Assembly: GCF_006491645.1 (NCBI RefSeq)
Contig: NZ_VDCZ01000005.1
Span: 1-64,000, forward strand
Length of the DNA stretch: 64,000 nucleotides
Origin: Flavobacterium profundi
GTDB lineage: Bacteria > Bacteroidota > Bacteroidia > Flavobacteriales > Flavobacteriaceae
Reading direction: 5' to 3'
The position numbers and the translations under genes were made by a program. Below, in pieces: positions 33,529 through 43,063 of this stretch (within the stretch, counting starts at the first letter, position 1; each line of letters opens with the position of its first letter). The notes beneath the pieces are model-generated. The model did not search any database. It saw nothing but the letters and a program-made list of their open reading frames with translations, and had not been told where the DNA came from.

Positions 33529-35091
33529 ATGGACATACTAAGTATAATAATTGGAATCATCGCAGGTCTTGCTTTAGGTTTTGGAATTGCTAAATTTCTT
33601 GAAAAGAGCAATGTTTCAAACCTTATCAAAAATGCTAAAAAAGAAGCAGGTTCCATTTTAAAAGACGCTAAAACGGAAGCGGAATCACTTAAAAAAGATA
33701 AAATTCTACAAGCTAAAGAAAAGTTTTTAGAATTAAAAGCAGAACACGAACAAGTAATCTTATCTAGAGATAAGAAAATGGCTGAAGCTGAAAAAAGAAC
33801 AAGAGATAAAGAATCTCAAATTTCTAATGAATTAGCAAAAAGTAAAAAAGCCAACGAAGATTTAGAGAAAAAAATAGCTGATTACGATACTAAAATTGAT
33901 TTCTTAGAGAAAAAACAACAAGAAATTGACAAGCTTCACAAAAGTCAAGTAGAGCAATTAGAAGTGATTTCTGGTTTATCTGCTGATGAAGCTAAAAATC
34001 AATTAGTAGAAAGTTTGAAAGCTGAAGCAAAAACAAATGCGATGTCTTTCATTCAAGATACAATGGAAGAAGCAAAATTAACAGCGCAACAAGAAGCTAA
34101 AAAAATCATCATTAGTACCATTCAAAGAGTGGGAACTGAAGAAGCTGTTGAAAACTGTGTTTCTGTATTCAACATTGAATCAGACGATGTAAAAGGTAGA
34201 ATTATTGGACGTGAAGGAAGAAATATTAGAGCTTTAGAATCGGCTACTGGTGTAGAAATCATTGTAGATGATACTCCTGAAGCTATTATCTTGTCTTGTT
34301 TCGATCCAGTAAGAAGAGAAATTGCACGTTTGGCTTTACACAAGTTAGTAACTGACGGACGTATTCACCCAGCTAGAATTGAAGAAGTAGTTGCGAAAAC
34401 GCAAAAACAAATTGAAGAAGAAATCATTGAAGTTGGTAAACGTACTGTTATCGATTTAGGAATTCATGGCTTACATCCTGAATTAATTAAAATTGTAGGT
34501 AGAATGAAATACCGTTCTTCTTATGGTCAAAATTTACTACAACACTCAAGAGAAGTAGCTAATCTTTGTGGTATTATGGCGGCTGAATTAGGTTTAAATG
34601 TGAAATTAGCAAAAAGAGCTGGTTTACTTCATGATATTGGAAAAGTTCCTGATACAGAAAGCGAATTGCCTCATGCTATTTTAGGTATGCAATGGGCTGA
34701 GAAATATGGAGAAAAAGAAGAAGTATGCAACGCAATCGGTGCGCACCACGATGAAATTGAAATGAAACATTTAATTTCTCCAATTATCCAAGTTTGTGAT
34801 GCCATTTCTGGAGCTCGTCCTGGTGCAAGAAGACAAGTACTAGATTCATACATCCAACGTTTAAAAGATTTAGAAGATATTGCTTTTGGATTTAATGGCG
34901 TTAAAAACGCTTATGCAATTCAAGCTGGTAGAGAACTTCGTGTTATTGTAGAAAGTGAAAAAGTATCGGATGAATTAGCATCTAATTTATCTTTTGAAAT
35001 TTCTCAAAAAATTCAAACTGAAATGACATATCCAGGTCAAGTTAAAATAACAGTTATTAGAGAAACTAGAGCGGTTAACATCGCAAAATAA
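33529..35091 (+). CDS. rny: ribonuclease Y
   Basis: This 520-residue endoribonuclease has an N-terminal membrane segment (about 3-24), a long coiled coil (about 30-170), a KH domain with [13 protein letters not shown] (about 225-240) and an HD domain with LLHDIGKV (about 365-372). It is anchored in the membrane and starts mRNA decay in many bacteria. It follows the 6S RNA and has its own terminator. Confidence 0.95.
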   Translation: MDILSIIIGIIAGLALGFGIAKFLEKSNVSNLIKNAKKEAGSILKDAKTEAESLKKDKILQAKEKFLELKAEHEQVILSRDKKMAEAEKRTRDKESQISNELAKSKKANEDLEKKIADYDTKIDFLEKKQQEIDKLHKSQVEQLEVISGLSADEAKNQLVESLKAEAKTNAMSFIQDTMEEAKLTAQQEAKKIIISTIQRVGTEEAVENCVSVFNIESDDVKGRIIGREGRNIRALESATGVEIIVDDTPEAIILSCFDPVRREIARLALHKLVTDGRIHPARIEEVVAKTQKQIEEEIIEVGKRTVIDLGIHGLHPELIKIVGRMKYRSSYGQNLLQHSREVANLCGIMAAELGLNVKLAKRAGLLHDIGKVPDTESELPHAILGMQWAEKYGEKEEVCNAIGAHHDEIEMKHLISPIIQVCDAISGARPGARRQVLDSYIQRLKDLEDIAFGFNGVKNAYAIQAGRELRVIVESEKVSDELASNLSFEISQKIQTEMTYPGQVKITVIRETRAVNIAK

Positions 35092-35113
35092 TTTTTCAAA
35101 AACTATTCAAAAC

Positions 35114-35146
35114 AAAGGCGCTTTTCTAAAGAAAAGCGCTTTTGTT
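35114..35146 (+). terminator. terminator of rny
   Basis: GCGCTTTTC and GAAAAGCGC form a 9-bp stem with a 4-base loop, followed by T-rich sequence. Confidence 0.8.
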
Positions 35147-35222
35147 TTTCGTAACAGGCAAATACAAAAAGCTTTGGCACGATTTTTACATATAAAAAAA
35201 AGCAACATTAAAATAAATTTAT

Positions 35223-35807
35223 ATGAAAAAAGTTCTTTTTGCTTGTTTTGCATTGGTTATGACCCATGCAGTTTTGGCTCAAAATGGAGATTCAGAAAGT
35301 TTCGGAATCAAAGGTGGTTTAAATTATTCTACAATTACAAAAGGAGACTTCAATGAAGGTGCAGATCCTAGAACCAGTTATTATATTGGATTTTTTGGTG
35401 AAGTTCCAATAATTAAAAAAGTTTTATCCTTACAACCCGAAATTATTTATTCAAGACAAGGTTTTGAAAACAATTACACTACGTTTTTAGGTGAAAACTA
35501 CACACAAGAGTATCGTATCGATTATATTAATTTGCCTGTATTAGCAAAAATTCATATTGGTCGTGTATTTTCTGTAGAAGCTGGACCTCAATTCGGATTT
35601 AAAATCAATGAAAAAATTAAATCAGAAAACAATGCAAGCATAAACAACGATGTGAATAGTTTTGATACAGCACTAGCTGGAGGTGTTTCTTTCAATATAG
35701 ATAATTTCCTTATTTCTGCTAGATACACTTACAGTTTAAAAGAAGTAATCAAAAATACCGATTCTAAGAATTCGGTCTTTCAACTTGGCGTAGGTTTTAG
35801 ATTCTAA
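35223..35807 (+). CDS. PorT-family outer-membrane beta-barrel protein
   Basis: This 194-residue protein has a signal peptide (about 1-20, ending VLAQ) and an eight-stranded barrel pattern with alternating residues. It resembles PorT-type proteins, with GIKGGLNYSTI near the start and FSVEAGPQFGFK in the middle. It ends in aromatic F, as barrel proteins do. It is one of six related genes between 35 and 42 kb. Confidence 0.8.
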   Translation: MKKVLFACFALVMTHAVLAQNGDSESFGIKGGLNYSTITKGDFNEGADPRTSYYIGFFGEVPIIKKVLSLQPEIIYSRQGFENNYTTFLGENYTQEYRIDYINLPVLAKIHIGRVFSVEAGPQFGFKINEKIKSENNASINNDVNSFDTALAGGVSFNIDNFLISARYTYSLKEVIKNTDSKNSVFQLGVGFRF

Positions 35808-35816
35808 ACCTAAAAT

Positions 35817-35846
35817 AAAAAAGCATTACGTTTGTAATGCTTTTTT
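35817..35846. terminator. bidirectional terminator
   Basis: AAAAAAGCATTAC pairs with GTAATGCTTTTTT. It serves the barrel gene on the plus strand and xerD on the minus strand, and overlaps the xerD stop codon. Confidence 0.8.
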
Positions 35847-36744
35847 ATTTCCTTGGATGATAGTTTTGCAACACTTCTTTCAAAAATTTTCTATCTAAAT
35901 GCATATACACTTCCGTGGTTGTTATGGATTCATGTCCTAGCATTAATTGGATAGAACGTAAATCGGCTCCATTCTCTAGCAAATGAGTAGCAAAAGAATG
36001 TCTAAACGTATGCGGACTAATAATCTTGTTCAAATTTATTTTAGAAGCCAAATCTTTAATAATTGTAAATATCATAGCTCTTGTTAATTGTTTCCCTCTA
36101 CGGTTTAAAAACAAGGTATCTTCATGCCCTTTTTGGACCTTAATTTGATTTCTAATTTGATTTTTATATATAGATATATATTTTTCCGTTATACTACCAA
36201 TAGGCACAAAACGTTGCTTATTTCCTTTTCCAGTGATTTTTAAAAATCCTTCTTCAAAAAATAAATCTGATATTTTTAAATTTACCAATTCTGAAACACG
36301 CAGACCGCAACTATATAAGGTTTCTAAAATAGCTCGATTGCGTTCTCCTTCTAAAGTAGACAAATCAATGGCTTGAATTAAAGCATCAATTTCTTGAACA
36401 GAAAGTGTATCTGGAAGTTTTCTACCTGTTTTAGGCACTTCAATTAATTCCATTGGTGTATCTGTTCTGTAGTCTTCAAAAACTAAATAGGAAAAAAAAC
36501 TTTTCAATCCAGAAATAATACGAGACTGACTTCTAGCATTCACTTCTGAAGCAATTTTATAAATAAACTGTTGTACCGTTTCTTCTGATATTGTTAAAGG
36601 GCTTTCCGAAATTGAATTTTCTGAAAGAAATAAAACTAATTTTTCAATATCAAAAGTATAGTTCTCAATAGTATTTTGAGAAAGTCCGCGTTCTAATTTT
36701 AAATAATGCTGATAATCTTTGATATACGTTTTCCAATTATTCAT
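35845..36744 (-). CDS. xerD: site-specific tyrosine recombinase XerD
   Basis: This 299-residue recombinase has the active-site residues Arg in YSCGLRVSELV, Lys in TGKGNKQR, the HxxR box in HTFRHSFATHL, the second His in LGHESITTT and the nucleophile Tyr in EVYMHLD. With XerC or alone it resolves chromosome dimers at dif. Its size and its place among core genes support the housekeeping enzyme rather than a mobile integrase. Confidence 0.92.
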   Translation of the reverse strand: MNNWKTYIKDYQHYLKLERGLSQNTIENYTFDIEKLVLFLSENSISESPLTISEETVQQFIYKIASEVNARSQSRIISGLKSFFSYLVFEDYRTDTPMELIEVPKTGRKLPDTLSVQEIDALIQAIDLSTLEGERNRAILETLYSCGLRVSELVNLKISDLFFEEGFLKITGKGNKQRFVPIGSITEKYISIYKNQIRNQIKVQKGHEDTLFLNRRGKQLTRAMIFTIIKDLASKINLNKIISPHTFRHSFATHLLENGADLRSIQLMLGHESITTTEVYMHLDRKFLKEVLQNYHPRK

Positions 36745-36772
36745 ATTTCAAAAATATCAAATTAATTGCAAA

Positions 36773-36801
36773 AAAAATCTCAAGATAAACTTGAGATTTT
36801 T
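36773..36801 (-). terminator. terminator
   Basis: AAAAATCTCAAG pairs with CTTGAGATTTTT. On the minus strand it follows the stop of the 36806-37387 barrel gene. Confidence 0.8.
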
Positions 36802-36805
36802 GATT

Positions 36806-37387
36806 TTATAATTTAAAAACGCCACCAATATTAAATGAGCCATAAGTATTTCTAATGGTATAATAATTATCCTTTGGAACATCTGTTAAACCAGTTATTC
36901 CTTGATAGTCAATTAAAATACTAAATTTCTCATTCACTTCAATTTTATATCCAATACCATAAGCTAATCCTAATTGAAATGAATTTGCTTCGTCTTTTAT
37001 ATCAACTCCATTTCCATCTGCAGCAGTTAAAAAACTAAAATTAGGTCCAAAATTCAAATTCCATTTTCTAGTGGAACCAAAATGCCAGTTCGCATTTACA
37101 GGAACAGTAACATAATGCAATTTTTCTGTATAATTTCTCGCTACTTTTGAACCCATAGTTTGAAAAAGCAGACCCGATCTTAAACTCCATCTATCATTAA
37201 AGAAAAAGTCTAAATCTGCACCAAATTGAGTACTAGAAAGGTTTTGATTGTCCAATCTATCTTCTCCATAATAGTTAGAAAATGCTACTCCAAGAATAGG
37301 TGTTAACTCAACATCATTCTTACTTCTTTGCTGCGCATTTAAAGAAGTCATAGTTAAAATTGTAAAGGCAAAAATTAATTTTTTCAT
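36806..37387 (-). CDS. outer-membrane beta-barrel protein
   Basis: This 193-residue protein has a signal peptide (about 1-19, LTMTSLNAQ) and a small barrel ending in FKL. It has the pattern GPNFSFLTAADG and WHFGSTRKWNLNFGP. It belongs to the same broad family as its neighbours. Function unknown. Confidence 0.75.
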   Translation of the reverse strand: MKKLIFAFTILTMTSLNAQQRSKNDVELTPILGVAFSNYYGEDRLDNQNLSSTQFGADLDFFFNDRWSLRSGLLFQTMGSKVARNYTEKLHYVTVPVNANWHFGSTRKWNLNFGPNFSFLTAADGNGVDIKDEANSFQLGLAYGIGYKIEVNEKFSILIDYQGITGLTDVPKDNYYTIRNTYGSFNIGGVFKL

Positions 37388-37482
37388 TTGAAATTGTTAT
37401 AAAAATTTATAGCTGCAAAACTATTGATAAATTTAATATACGCAAGTAAATTTCAAACAAAAACAACGCTATTTTAAACAAA

Positions 37483-37506
37483 AAATCCCGCTTAAAAGCG
37501 GGATTT
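37483..37506 (-). terminator. terminator
   Basis: AAATCCCGCTT pairs with AAGCGGGATTT. It ends the 37528-38136 gene on the minus strand. Confidence 0.8.
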
Positions 37507-37527
37507 AATTATTTAATAATTTACAAA

Positions 37528-38136
37528 TTAGAATTTGTAAGTTAAACCAAATTGAGCTGTTGTAAAGAAGTTATTGAAAACATTTACATTAGCATTGAAT
37601 TCAGATACAGCTTCTCCACCATCGTACTTGTTTGTAGAGTAAGATAAAATATCAGTTAAAGCAAAGTTAATTGCAAAGTTCTCAGTAAGGAAATAGTTAA
37701 TTCCTAAACCAGCACCAGCACCAACTCCAGAATATTTAGCGTCAGCTAAACCTTGTTTTCCTGAATTAAATCCAACACCAGCTTCAGCATACGTTTTGAA
37801 TCTTTGTCCTAAATCTAAGAAATAGTAACGACCAAAAACACCAGCTCCAAAGTTAGAGTTTTTGTCAGTTTCTGTTCCAGCTACTTCTTCTTTATCAGAA
37901 CCAACAGATAATTCAAGACCTAAAGCAAACTTATCATTTAAGAAATAACCCGCTTTTGGATTGAATTCAAAACTGTTCGTTTTAGTCTCAGTGTTTTTGT
38001 CATTTGAAGATGAAAAACCTAAATTCCCTTCTAAAAGGATATTTCCTTGAGAAAAACCAAAAGTACTTCCTTCTTCTTGAGCATTAGCTGTAGCGAATGC
38101 AAATACTGCAGCAGCAGCAAATAATAATTTTTTCAT
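37528..38136 (-). CDS. outer-membrane beta-barrel protein
   Basis: This 202-residue protein has the signal peptide MKKLLFAAAAVFAFATANAQ and a small barrel ending in FGLTYKF. Its signal peptide is nearly identical to that of the gene at 41599. The 5' untranslated sequence (TTTCTCAAATTTC then AAAATTAAATAAAAA before ATG) is closely repeated in front of the broken gene at 39268-39833, so the two arose by duplication. Confidence 0.8.
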   Translation of the reverse strand: MKKLLFAAAAVFAFATANAQEEGSTFGFSQGNILLEGNLGFSSSNDKNTETKTNSFEFNPKAGYFLNDKFALGLELSVGSDKEEVAGTETDKNSNFGAGVFGRYYFLDLGQRFKTYAEAGVGFNSGKQGLADAKYSGVGAGAGLGINYFLTENFAINFALTDILSYSTNKYDGGEAVSEFNANVNVFNNFFTTAQFGLTYKF

Positions 38137-38250
38137 TTTTTATTTAATTTTAGAAATTTGAGAAAGCGAATTTATAGAATTAATGCATTCGAGCAAGAAA
38201 AAAAGTATTAAAAAAAACATAAAAATCGCAAGTCTCTAATTATCAAATAC

Positions 38251-38276
38251 AAAAAAATCCCGTATATTACGAGATT
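38251..38276 (-). terminator. terminator
   Basis: AAATC(C)CGTA pairs with TACG(A)GATTT. On the minus strand it is followed by a U run and probably ends the 38429-39127 gene, although it lies about 150 bases beyond its stop. The gap between contains no ORF. Confidence 0.6.
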
Positions 38277-38428
38277 TGATTTTCACAATTAAATTGAGAT
38301 AAAAAAATGACTAAAATAATCCATTATTACCTTTTAAAGTTAAATACAATTGAACTCTTCACTATTACTAACGCACCTATTTAAATAAAAAAATCAATCT
38401 TGCTGTTTTTAAAAATTGTTTTCAAAAA

Positions 38429-39127
38429 TTAGAATCTATATCCTAAAGAAAATTGCAAGTTATTTATTTTAGATTTTGGCTCGAAAGTATACTGCATACC
38501 ATTATATTCTTCTTGCATGTCTTTATAAACATTAGACAAGCCTAGATCATATCGTATCTCTGCAAAAATAGTATCGGTAAAGAAATAACCGGCACCAAAA
38601 GATGCAGCAATATTTAAAGCGTTCAATTGATTTTTAACATCTTCTCCTTTTATGGATTCATTTTCAGTGTTCCCGTTCGAAGTATATGTATAATTAGAAT
38701 CTTGTTTTGCCATAACCAAAACACCTACTTTAGGACCAGCACTAAAATATAAGGTATAAGTAGGATAATATTTAAGCAAAAAAGGAAAATGAATATAGCT
38801 CGTTTTAATAGTCGATTCTGAATTTTCAGTATAATCAAATCCAAAATCTGAACCAGAAGCATTGGATTCATATTTTGAACCTTCAAATGAAAACAATAAC
38901 TCAGATTGGAAAGTTATTCTTTCTGAAATTCCCATTTCAATAAAACCACCCGCATGAAAACCGATGAACATTTTATTATCTGGAACTGTAACCAATGTAA
39001 GATCAGTACCTGAAAAGGTAATAGGAATAGTAGCTAAATTGCCCCCAACTTTGGTTCCAAATTTGAATTGTTGTGCATATGAAAATCCAATACTAAAAAG
39101 GATAGCAATGAGTAGTGTTCTTTTCAT
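38429..39127 (-). CDS. outer-membrane beta-barrel protein (PorT-like)
   Basis: This 232-residue protein has a signal peptide (about 1-18, FSYAQ) and a barrel pattern with FKFGTKVGGNLATI near the start and LYFSAGPKVGVLV in the middle; it ends in F. It is close in layout to the PorT-like genes at 35223 and 39268. Confidence 0.8.
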   Translation of the reverse strand: MKRTLLIAILFSIGFSYAQQFKFGTKVGGNLATIPITFSGTDLTLVTVPDNKMFIGFHAGGFIEMGISERITFQSELLFSFEGSKYESNASGSDFGFDYTENSESTIKTSYIHFPFLLKYYPTYTLYFSAGPKVGVLVMAKQDSNYTYTSNGNTENESIKGEDVKNQLNALNIAASFGAGYFFTDTIFAEIRYDLGLSNVYKDMQEEYNGMQYTFEPKSKINNLQFSLGYRF

Positions 39128-39220
39128 TCATTTAATTTTAGTTTGTAAAACGAATTAATCTCTCTTTATCGTTGCTGCAAATTAGAATAAAATTTTAGAC
39201 AAATACAAAGAAATATAGAA

Positions 39221-39248
39221 TAAAAAAACCCGCAAGATTGCGGGTTTT
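39221..39248 (-). terminator. terminator
   Basis: AAAACCCGCA pairs with TGCGGGTTTT. It ends the broken barrel gene on the minus strand. Confidence 0.8.
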
Positions 39249-39267
39249 AAAATATTGTATTGTAAAA

Positions 39268-39833
39268 TTAGAATTTGTAAGCAAAAGCTAAAGCAATGTT
39301 GCTGTTCTTAGTATCTCCTAATTCATCATCTTTATTGATATTGCTTAATCCTAAAGAATATCTTACACCTAAGTTGATATTTTCAGTTACATCGTAACCA
39401 GCACCAAAGTTAAAACCAAAATCTGTAGAATTTGTTTCATCTTTAATATCTAAATCTCCTCCATCAGCTTTCAACTTAGCTGACATTAAGAAACCAATTT
39501 GTGGTCCTGCTTCTAAACTAAATCCTTCTGCAACATAAAACTTAGCCATTACAGGAATGTTCAAATAATTTAAGTTTGCATCATAATCTCCAAAATCATC
39601 ACTAAATTTAGCTCCTTGAGTAGAGAAAACTAACTCAGGTTGAACAGCAAATCTATCAGAAATTTTAATTTCTACTAAACCACCAATTTGAAAACCTACT
39701 TTCATAGAGTTGTCTTCTACATCTCCTGTAAGATTAGATAAGTTCAAAGCCGCTTTAGCTCCAAATTTCACTTCTTGTGATTTAACTGAAGTGAATTCAA
39801 ATACTATTGTTGATGAAAATGATATTTTTTCAT
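39268..39833 (-). pseudogene. outer-membrane beta-barrel gene with frameshift in signal peptide
   Basis: The open frame at 39268-39771 encodes a complete PorT-like barrel (from MKFGAKAALNLSNL) but no signal peptide. An ATG at 39833, in the same conserved 5' context as the gene at 37528, is followed by a run of six A. With one more A the reading would be MKKISFSSTIVFEFTSVKSQ and run straight into the barrel. The gene is thus off by one base in the A run. It may be inactive, phase-variable, or a sequencing error. An intact barrel downstream argues for a recent change. Confidence 0.7.
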
Positions 39834-39986
39834 TTTTATTTAATTTTTGAAATTTGAGAAAGTGAATCTATAGACTTAATCCAATCTATTAAAAAACATA
39901 AAAATCGCAACTCATTAATTATCAAACACAAAAAAACAATAACATTTTTTTAACTAATGGAAATGTTTAACATTAGGTTTAGAGAT

Positions 39987-39994
39987 TATATTTG
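39987..39994 (+). promoter_or_regulatory. -7 element TATATTTG
   Basis: TATATTTG lies 26 bases before the ATG at 40020 and shows that the upstream in-frame ATG at 39957 is not the start. Confidence 0.55.
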
Positions 39995-40019
39995 CGGCTT
40001 AATTTTAACAAGAAAAAAC

Positions 40020-41546
40020 ATGAAAAAAAAAATTATTTCTTTAATTGCTTTAACTGTGAGTCTATTTATTACTTCTTGTAGTAAAAATGATGAACTTAAT
40101 GAAACTATTAATAATAGTGATTCATTCGAAATTTTCGAAAAAGACAATAACACTTATTTAAAATTAAAATTTTCAGAAGCTTTTATAAATGCACTGAATG
40201 AAAGTTATGAACTTCGCTCTTTAATTAAAGATGAATCCAATAAAATGTTCAATAATGATTATGATGTTTTATATTTTTTAATTAAAGATAAAAAAATTGA
40301 AAATAACACCACAGTTGAAGAATTAATTACATCAAAATTTTTAGATAATAATGATTATTTACAATTAGTATCTATTTTTCCTAAATTAACAATTTTTATA
40401 CCTACACTTCCTGAAAATTCATTCTCTTCTGAAAATTGGGATATAAATGAAGTTCCAGCAATTGGAGTTAGGTTAAATAATTCAAATGATGTACCAGTTA
40501 TATATAAAAATGGAACAAAAAATATTATTAAAGGTGGTAACATTCCAGCATTTCCAATTTTAATTATTAAAGATAATGAAAGAATAGTAACAAACTTAGA
40601 TAAAGAGTTTTCTAATTTAGAAACTAGAGAATTTAGCATTAAAACATCAAACATTAGATTTAAATTTTTAGATAATGCATTTGATAAACAAAGAAATACT
40701 ACAAATAGAACTGGTTTGAATGCAAACAATCTAAATCCCGAAGTATTAAATGCATATAATACTTATTTAAATGCAGATGGTTGGCATAGAGATATGATTT
40801 ATTATGATATAACACCAACAAGTCCAAATGGACAATTTAAATATAACTTTCAAGAATCGGTGACAACTTTTAGAATGATAGGCAATGGAATGAATGCTTA
40901 CAATAAACTCTCTGACCAATCTGGTGATCCATCAATTAAACCTGCCTTAATAGGTAATCAGATTAATACTGCTAATAATTGGACAGAAGGTTTTTTTGAA
41001 TTTAAAATTAATTGTCTGGTAAATGCAAATAACGGTGTTGGTGAACAAATAACTAAATATATATCTGTAGACCCAAATGATCTTTTTACAGTTAATCGCG
41101 TTAGAAAAAACATTTTCTTTTACGTTGTTAACTCTGTTAGCTTAAAATCAATAAATCTAAATATTCCTATTTTTAATTGGGATCTAAATCAATATGCGTC
41201 AACTATAAAAATATCTGTTGAAGAAGTTGATTTAACAGAAACAACTACAATTACAGATACTCGATCTGTAAAATTCGCTACTAATTTTTCAATTGAGCCT
41301 TCTAGCGGCTTACTAAAAAAAATTGGATTAAAGTTTGGTGCAAGCTTAGAACAAAATGCAACTCAAACAGTACAAAGAAGTTTTACACAAGGTAATGATC
41401 AACTTGGCGATGTAATTGTAAATTTTGCTGATAATATTATAATTAATAAATATTTTGATTCAGCTTCAAGCTCTTATAAATACAACACTAGAGAATATGA
41501 ATCTGGATGGTATTCAATCGGAATAGAACCTATGCAAGTACAATAA
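40020..41546 (+). CDS. large lipoprotein of unknown function
   Basis: This protein of about 508 residues has a lipoprotein signal peptide, MKKKIISLIALTVSLFITSC, with lipobox FITSC. The mature part is rich in N, I and T; the C-terminal half (about 350-490) has alternating polar and hydrophobic residues with many T and S, as in long beta-hairpins. I do not recognise a family. It stands alone between barrel genes of the opposite strand and may be a surface protein. Codon use is very A/T-rich. Confidence 0.65.
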   Translation: MKKKIISLIALTVSLFITSCSKNDELNETINNSDSFEIFEKDNNTYLKLKFSEAFINALNESYELRSLIKDESNKMFNNDYDVLYFLIKDKKIENNTTVEELITSKFLDNNDYLQLVSIFPKLTIFIPTLPENSFSSENWDINEVPAIGVRLNNSNDVPVIYKNGTKNIIKGGNIPAFPILIIKDNERIVTNLDKEFSNLETREFSIKTSNIRFKFLDNAFDKQRNTTNRTGLNANNLNPEVLNAYNTYLNADGWHRDMIYYDITPTSPNGQFKYNFQESVTTFRMIGNGMNAYNKLSDQSGDPSIKPALIGNQINTANNWTEGFFEFKINCLVNANNGVGEQITKYISVDPNDLFTVNRVRKNIFFYVVNSVSLKSINLNIPIFNWDLNQYASTIKISVEEVDLTETTTITDTRSVKFATNFSIEPSSGLLKKIGLKFGASLEQNATQTVQRSFTQGNDQLGDVIVNFADNIIINKYFDSASSSYKYNTREYESGWYSIGIEPMQVQ

Positions 41547-41550
41547 ATAA

Positions 41551-41580
41551 AAAAACCCGCATGAATGCGGGTTTTTTTTT
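41551..41580. terminator. bidirectional terminator
   Basis: AAAAAACCCGCAT pairs with ATGCGGGTTTTTT. It serves the lipoprotein on the plus strand and the barrel gene on the minus strand. Confidence 0.85.
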
Positions 41581-41598
41581 ATCCTATTAATTTGCATA

Positions 41599-42132
41599 TT
41601 AGAAATATAAAGCAAAACCAATATTTACTTGGAATACACCTTTATCAGCGTAATCTTCGTTCAATGAGTGATTATATCTTACACCTGGCTCAATAGAAAC
41701 TTTATCTCCTAAGAACCATGCATATCCAGCACCAACTCCTAACCACATTGGTGTTTCTCCTGCGAAATTTTCAACTGCCTCACCAGAAGCACCTGTTAAA
41801 TCTAGAGTTACAGGAATCATACTTTTTACATAATATTTAGCTCCAATACGATAAGAAAAAGCACTAACTGCATCTCCCCCATCATATTTCTCTCCTCCAT
41901 ATCCTAAACCTACTTTAAGAGCTAAATCATCCATAATGAAGTAACCACCATCTAAACCAATGTTGTAAGAACTACTTCCATCAGAAGAAGTAAAATAGAA
42001 ACCAGTAGTACCTAACATTGCATTTCCAGTATTAGCTTCAACTAATATCTTTCCTTTTGAAGTCTGACCATCTTGTGCATTAGCAGCACCAAATGCAAAT
42101 ACTGCAACAGCAGCAAATAATAATTTTTTCAT
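41599..42132 (-). CDS. outer-membrane beta-barrel protein
   Basis: This 177-residue protein has the signal peptide MKKLLFAAVAVFAFGAANAQ and a small barrel ending in NIGFALYF. The sequence WLGVGAGYAWFLGDKVSIEPGVRYNHS is typical of OmpW/OmpA-like small barrels. A TAAATTTG element stands about 23 bases before the ATG. Confidence 0.8.
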   Translation of the reverse strand: MKKLLFAAVAVFAFGAANAQDGQTSKGKILVEANTGNAMLGTTGFYFTSSDGSSSYNIGLDGGYFIMDDLALKVGLGYGGEKYDGGDAVSAFSYRIGAKYYVKSMIPVTLDLTGASGEAVENFAGETPMWLGVGAGYAWFLGDKVSIEPGVRYNHSLNEDYADKGVFQVNIGFALYF

Positions 42133-42155
42133 TTTTTTAAATTTTAGTTATATAA

Positions 42156-42163
42156 CAAATTTA
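42156..42163 (-). promoter_or_regulatory. -7 element TAAATTTG
   Basis: Read on the minus strand, TAAATTTG matches TAnnTTTG and precedes the 41599-42132 barrel gene. Confidence 0.5.
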
Positions 42164-42501
42164 TAGTATTTTTTTTTAGATTCTTACAAAAAAACGTGCG
42201 TTTTTAACTTTTTTTTTACCCAAAAAAACAATACACATTGTAAATCAATTAGTTATATTTTTATTTAGAATTGATATTTACTAAAAATAAACTTTTTTTA
42301 ACACTAATTTCATTATAAATCTTACAAAATTCTAACTTTTAAGGATTAAAAAGACTTCAAATTTTAATTTTAAGTTGGTTTTATTTAAAAGAGAAAACCA
42401 CTATAAAACAATCTATTAGGAAGTAAATTAATTAGAAAAAAATATTAATTTATTCTATTTAACTTTTAGAATTCTCTGAAAATAAAATTCAAATAAAAGT
42501 T

Positions 42502-42565
42502 TAAAATTGTACGTATTAAATCATAAACTTTTGATAAAACCATGCATCAAACGAATGGTTTTTTT
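42502..42565 (+). ncRNA. candidate short RNA or leader before aroQ
   Basis: In the 459-base gap before aroQ, TAAAATTG (42502-42509) resembles a -7 element, and AAAACCAT/ATGGTTTT (42536-42565) with T-rich tail forms a terminator. Between them would be a transcript of about 55 bases. It could be an attenuator of aroQ or a small RNA. The rest of the gap (42164-42500) is A/T-rich and I see no ORF in it. Confidence 0.3.
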
Positions 42566-42591
42566 ATTTTTACTTTAAATCTAAAACAAAT

Positions 42592-43005
42592 ATGAAAATA
42601 GCAATACTTAATGGTCCCAATCTCAATTTATTAGGAAAAAGAGAACCTGAAATTTATGGAAACTTAACTTTTGAAGCTTATCTTTCCGATTTAAAAAGTA
42701 AATTTCCTGAAATTTCTTTTACTTATTTTCAAAGTAATATTGAAGGCGAACTCATAGACCAACTGCATGCTTATGGTTTTTCATATGATGGAATTATTTT
42801 AAATGCGGGTGCTTACACGCATACTTCAATAGGCATAGGTGATGCTGTTAAAGGAATTACCACTCCAGTTATTGAAGTGCATATTTCCAATACTTTTTCT
42901 AGAGAAGAGTTTAGGCATCAATCTTATATTTCCCCAAATGCAAAAGGTGTTATAATTGGTTTTGGCTTACAAAGTTATGAGTTGGCCATTCAATCTTTTT
43001 TGTAA
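42592..43005 (+). CDS. aroQ: type II 3-dehydroquinate dehydratase
   Basis: This 137-residue enzyme carries out the third step of the shikimate pathway. The sequence shows ILNGPNLNLLGKREPEIYG, the catalytic Tyr in that motif, NAGAYTHTSIGIGDAV and EVHISNTFSREEFRH, all typical. The gene is monocistronic or followed by the DUF5686 gene after 38 bases. Confidence 0.95.
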   Translation: MKIAILNGPNLNLLGKREPEIYGNLTFEAYLSDLKSKFPEISFTYFQSNIEGELIDQLHAYGFSYDGIILNAGAYTHTSIGIGDAVKGITTPVIEVHISNTFSREEFRHQSYISPNAKGVIIGFGLQSYELAIQSFL

Positions 43006-43063
43006 TAGCATACAACCTTTTTTTTAGCAAACTCGTCTTCAATTGTATAAACGAATAATTAAC

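Noticed and set aside
35845..36744. xerD as a mobile-element integrase
   Set aside because: It has the size and motifs of housekeeping XerD, sits among core genes, and no tRNA or attachment repeat borders it.
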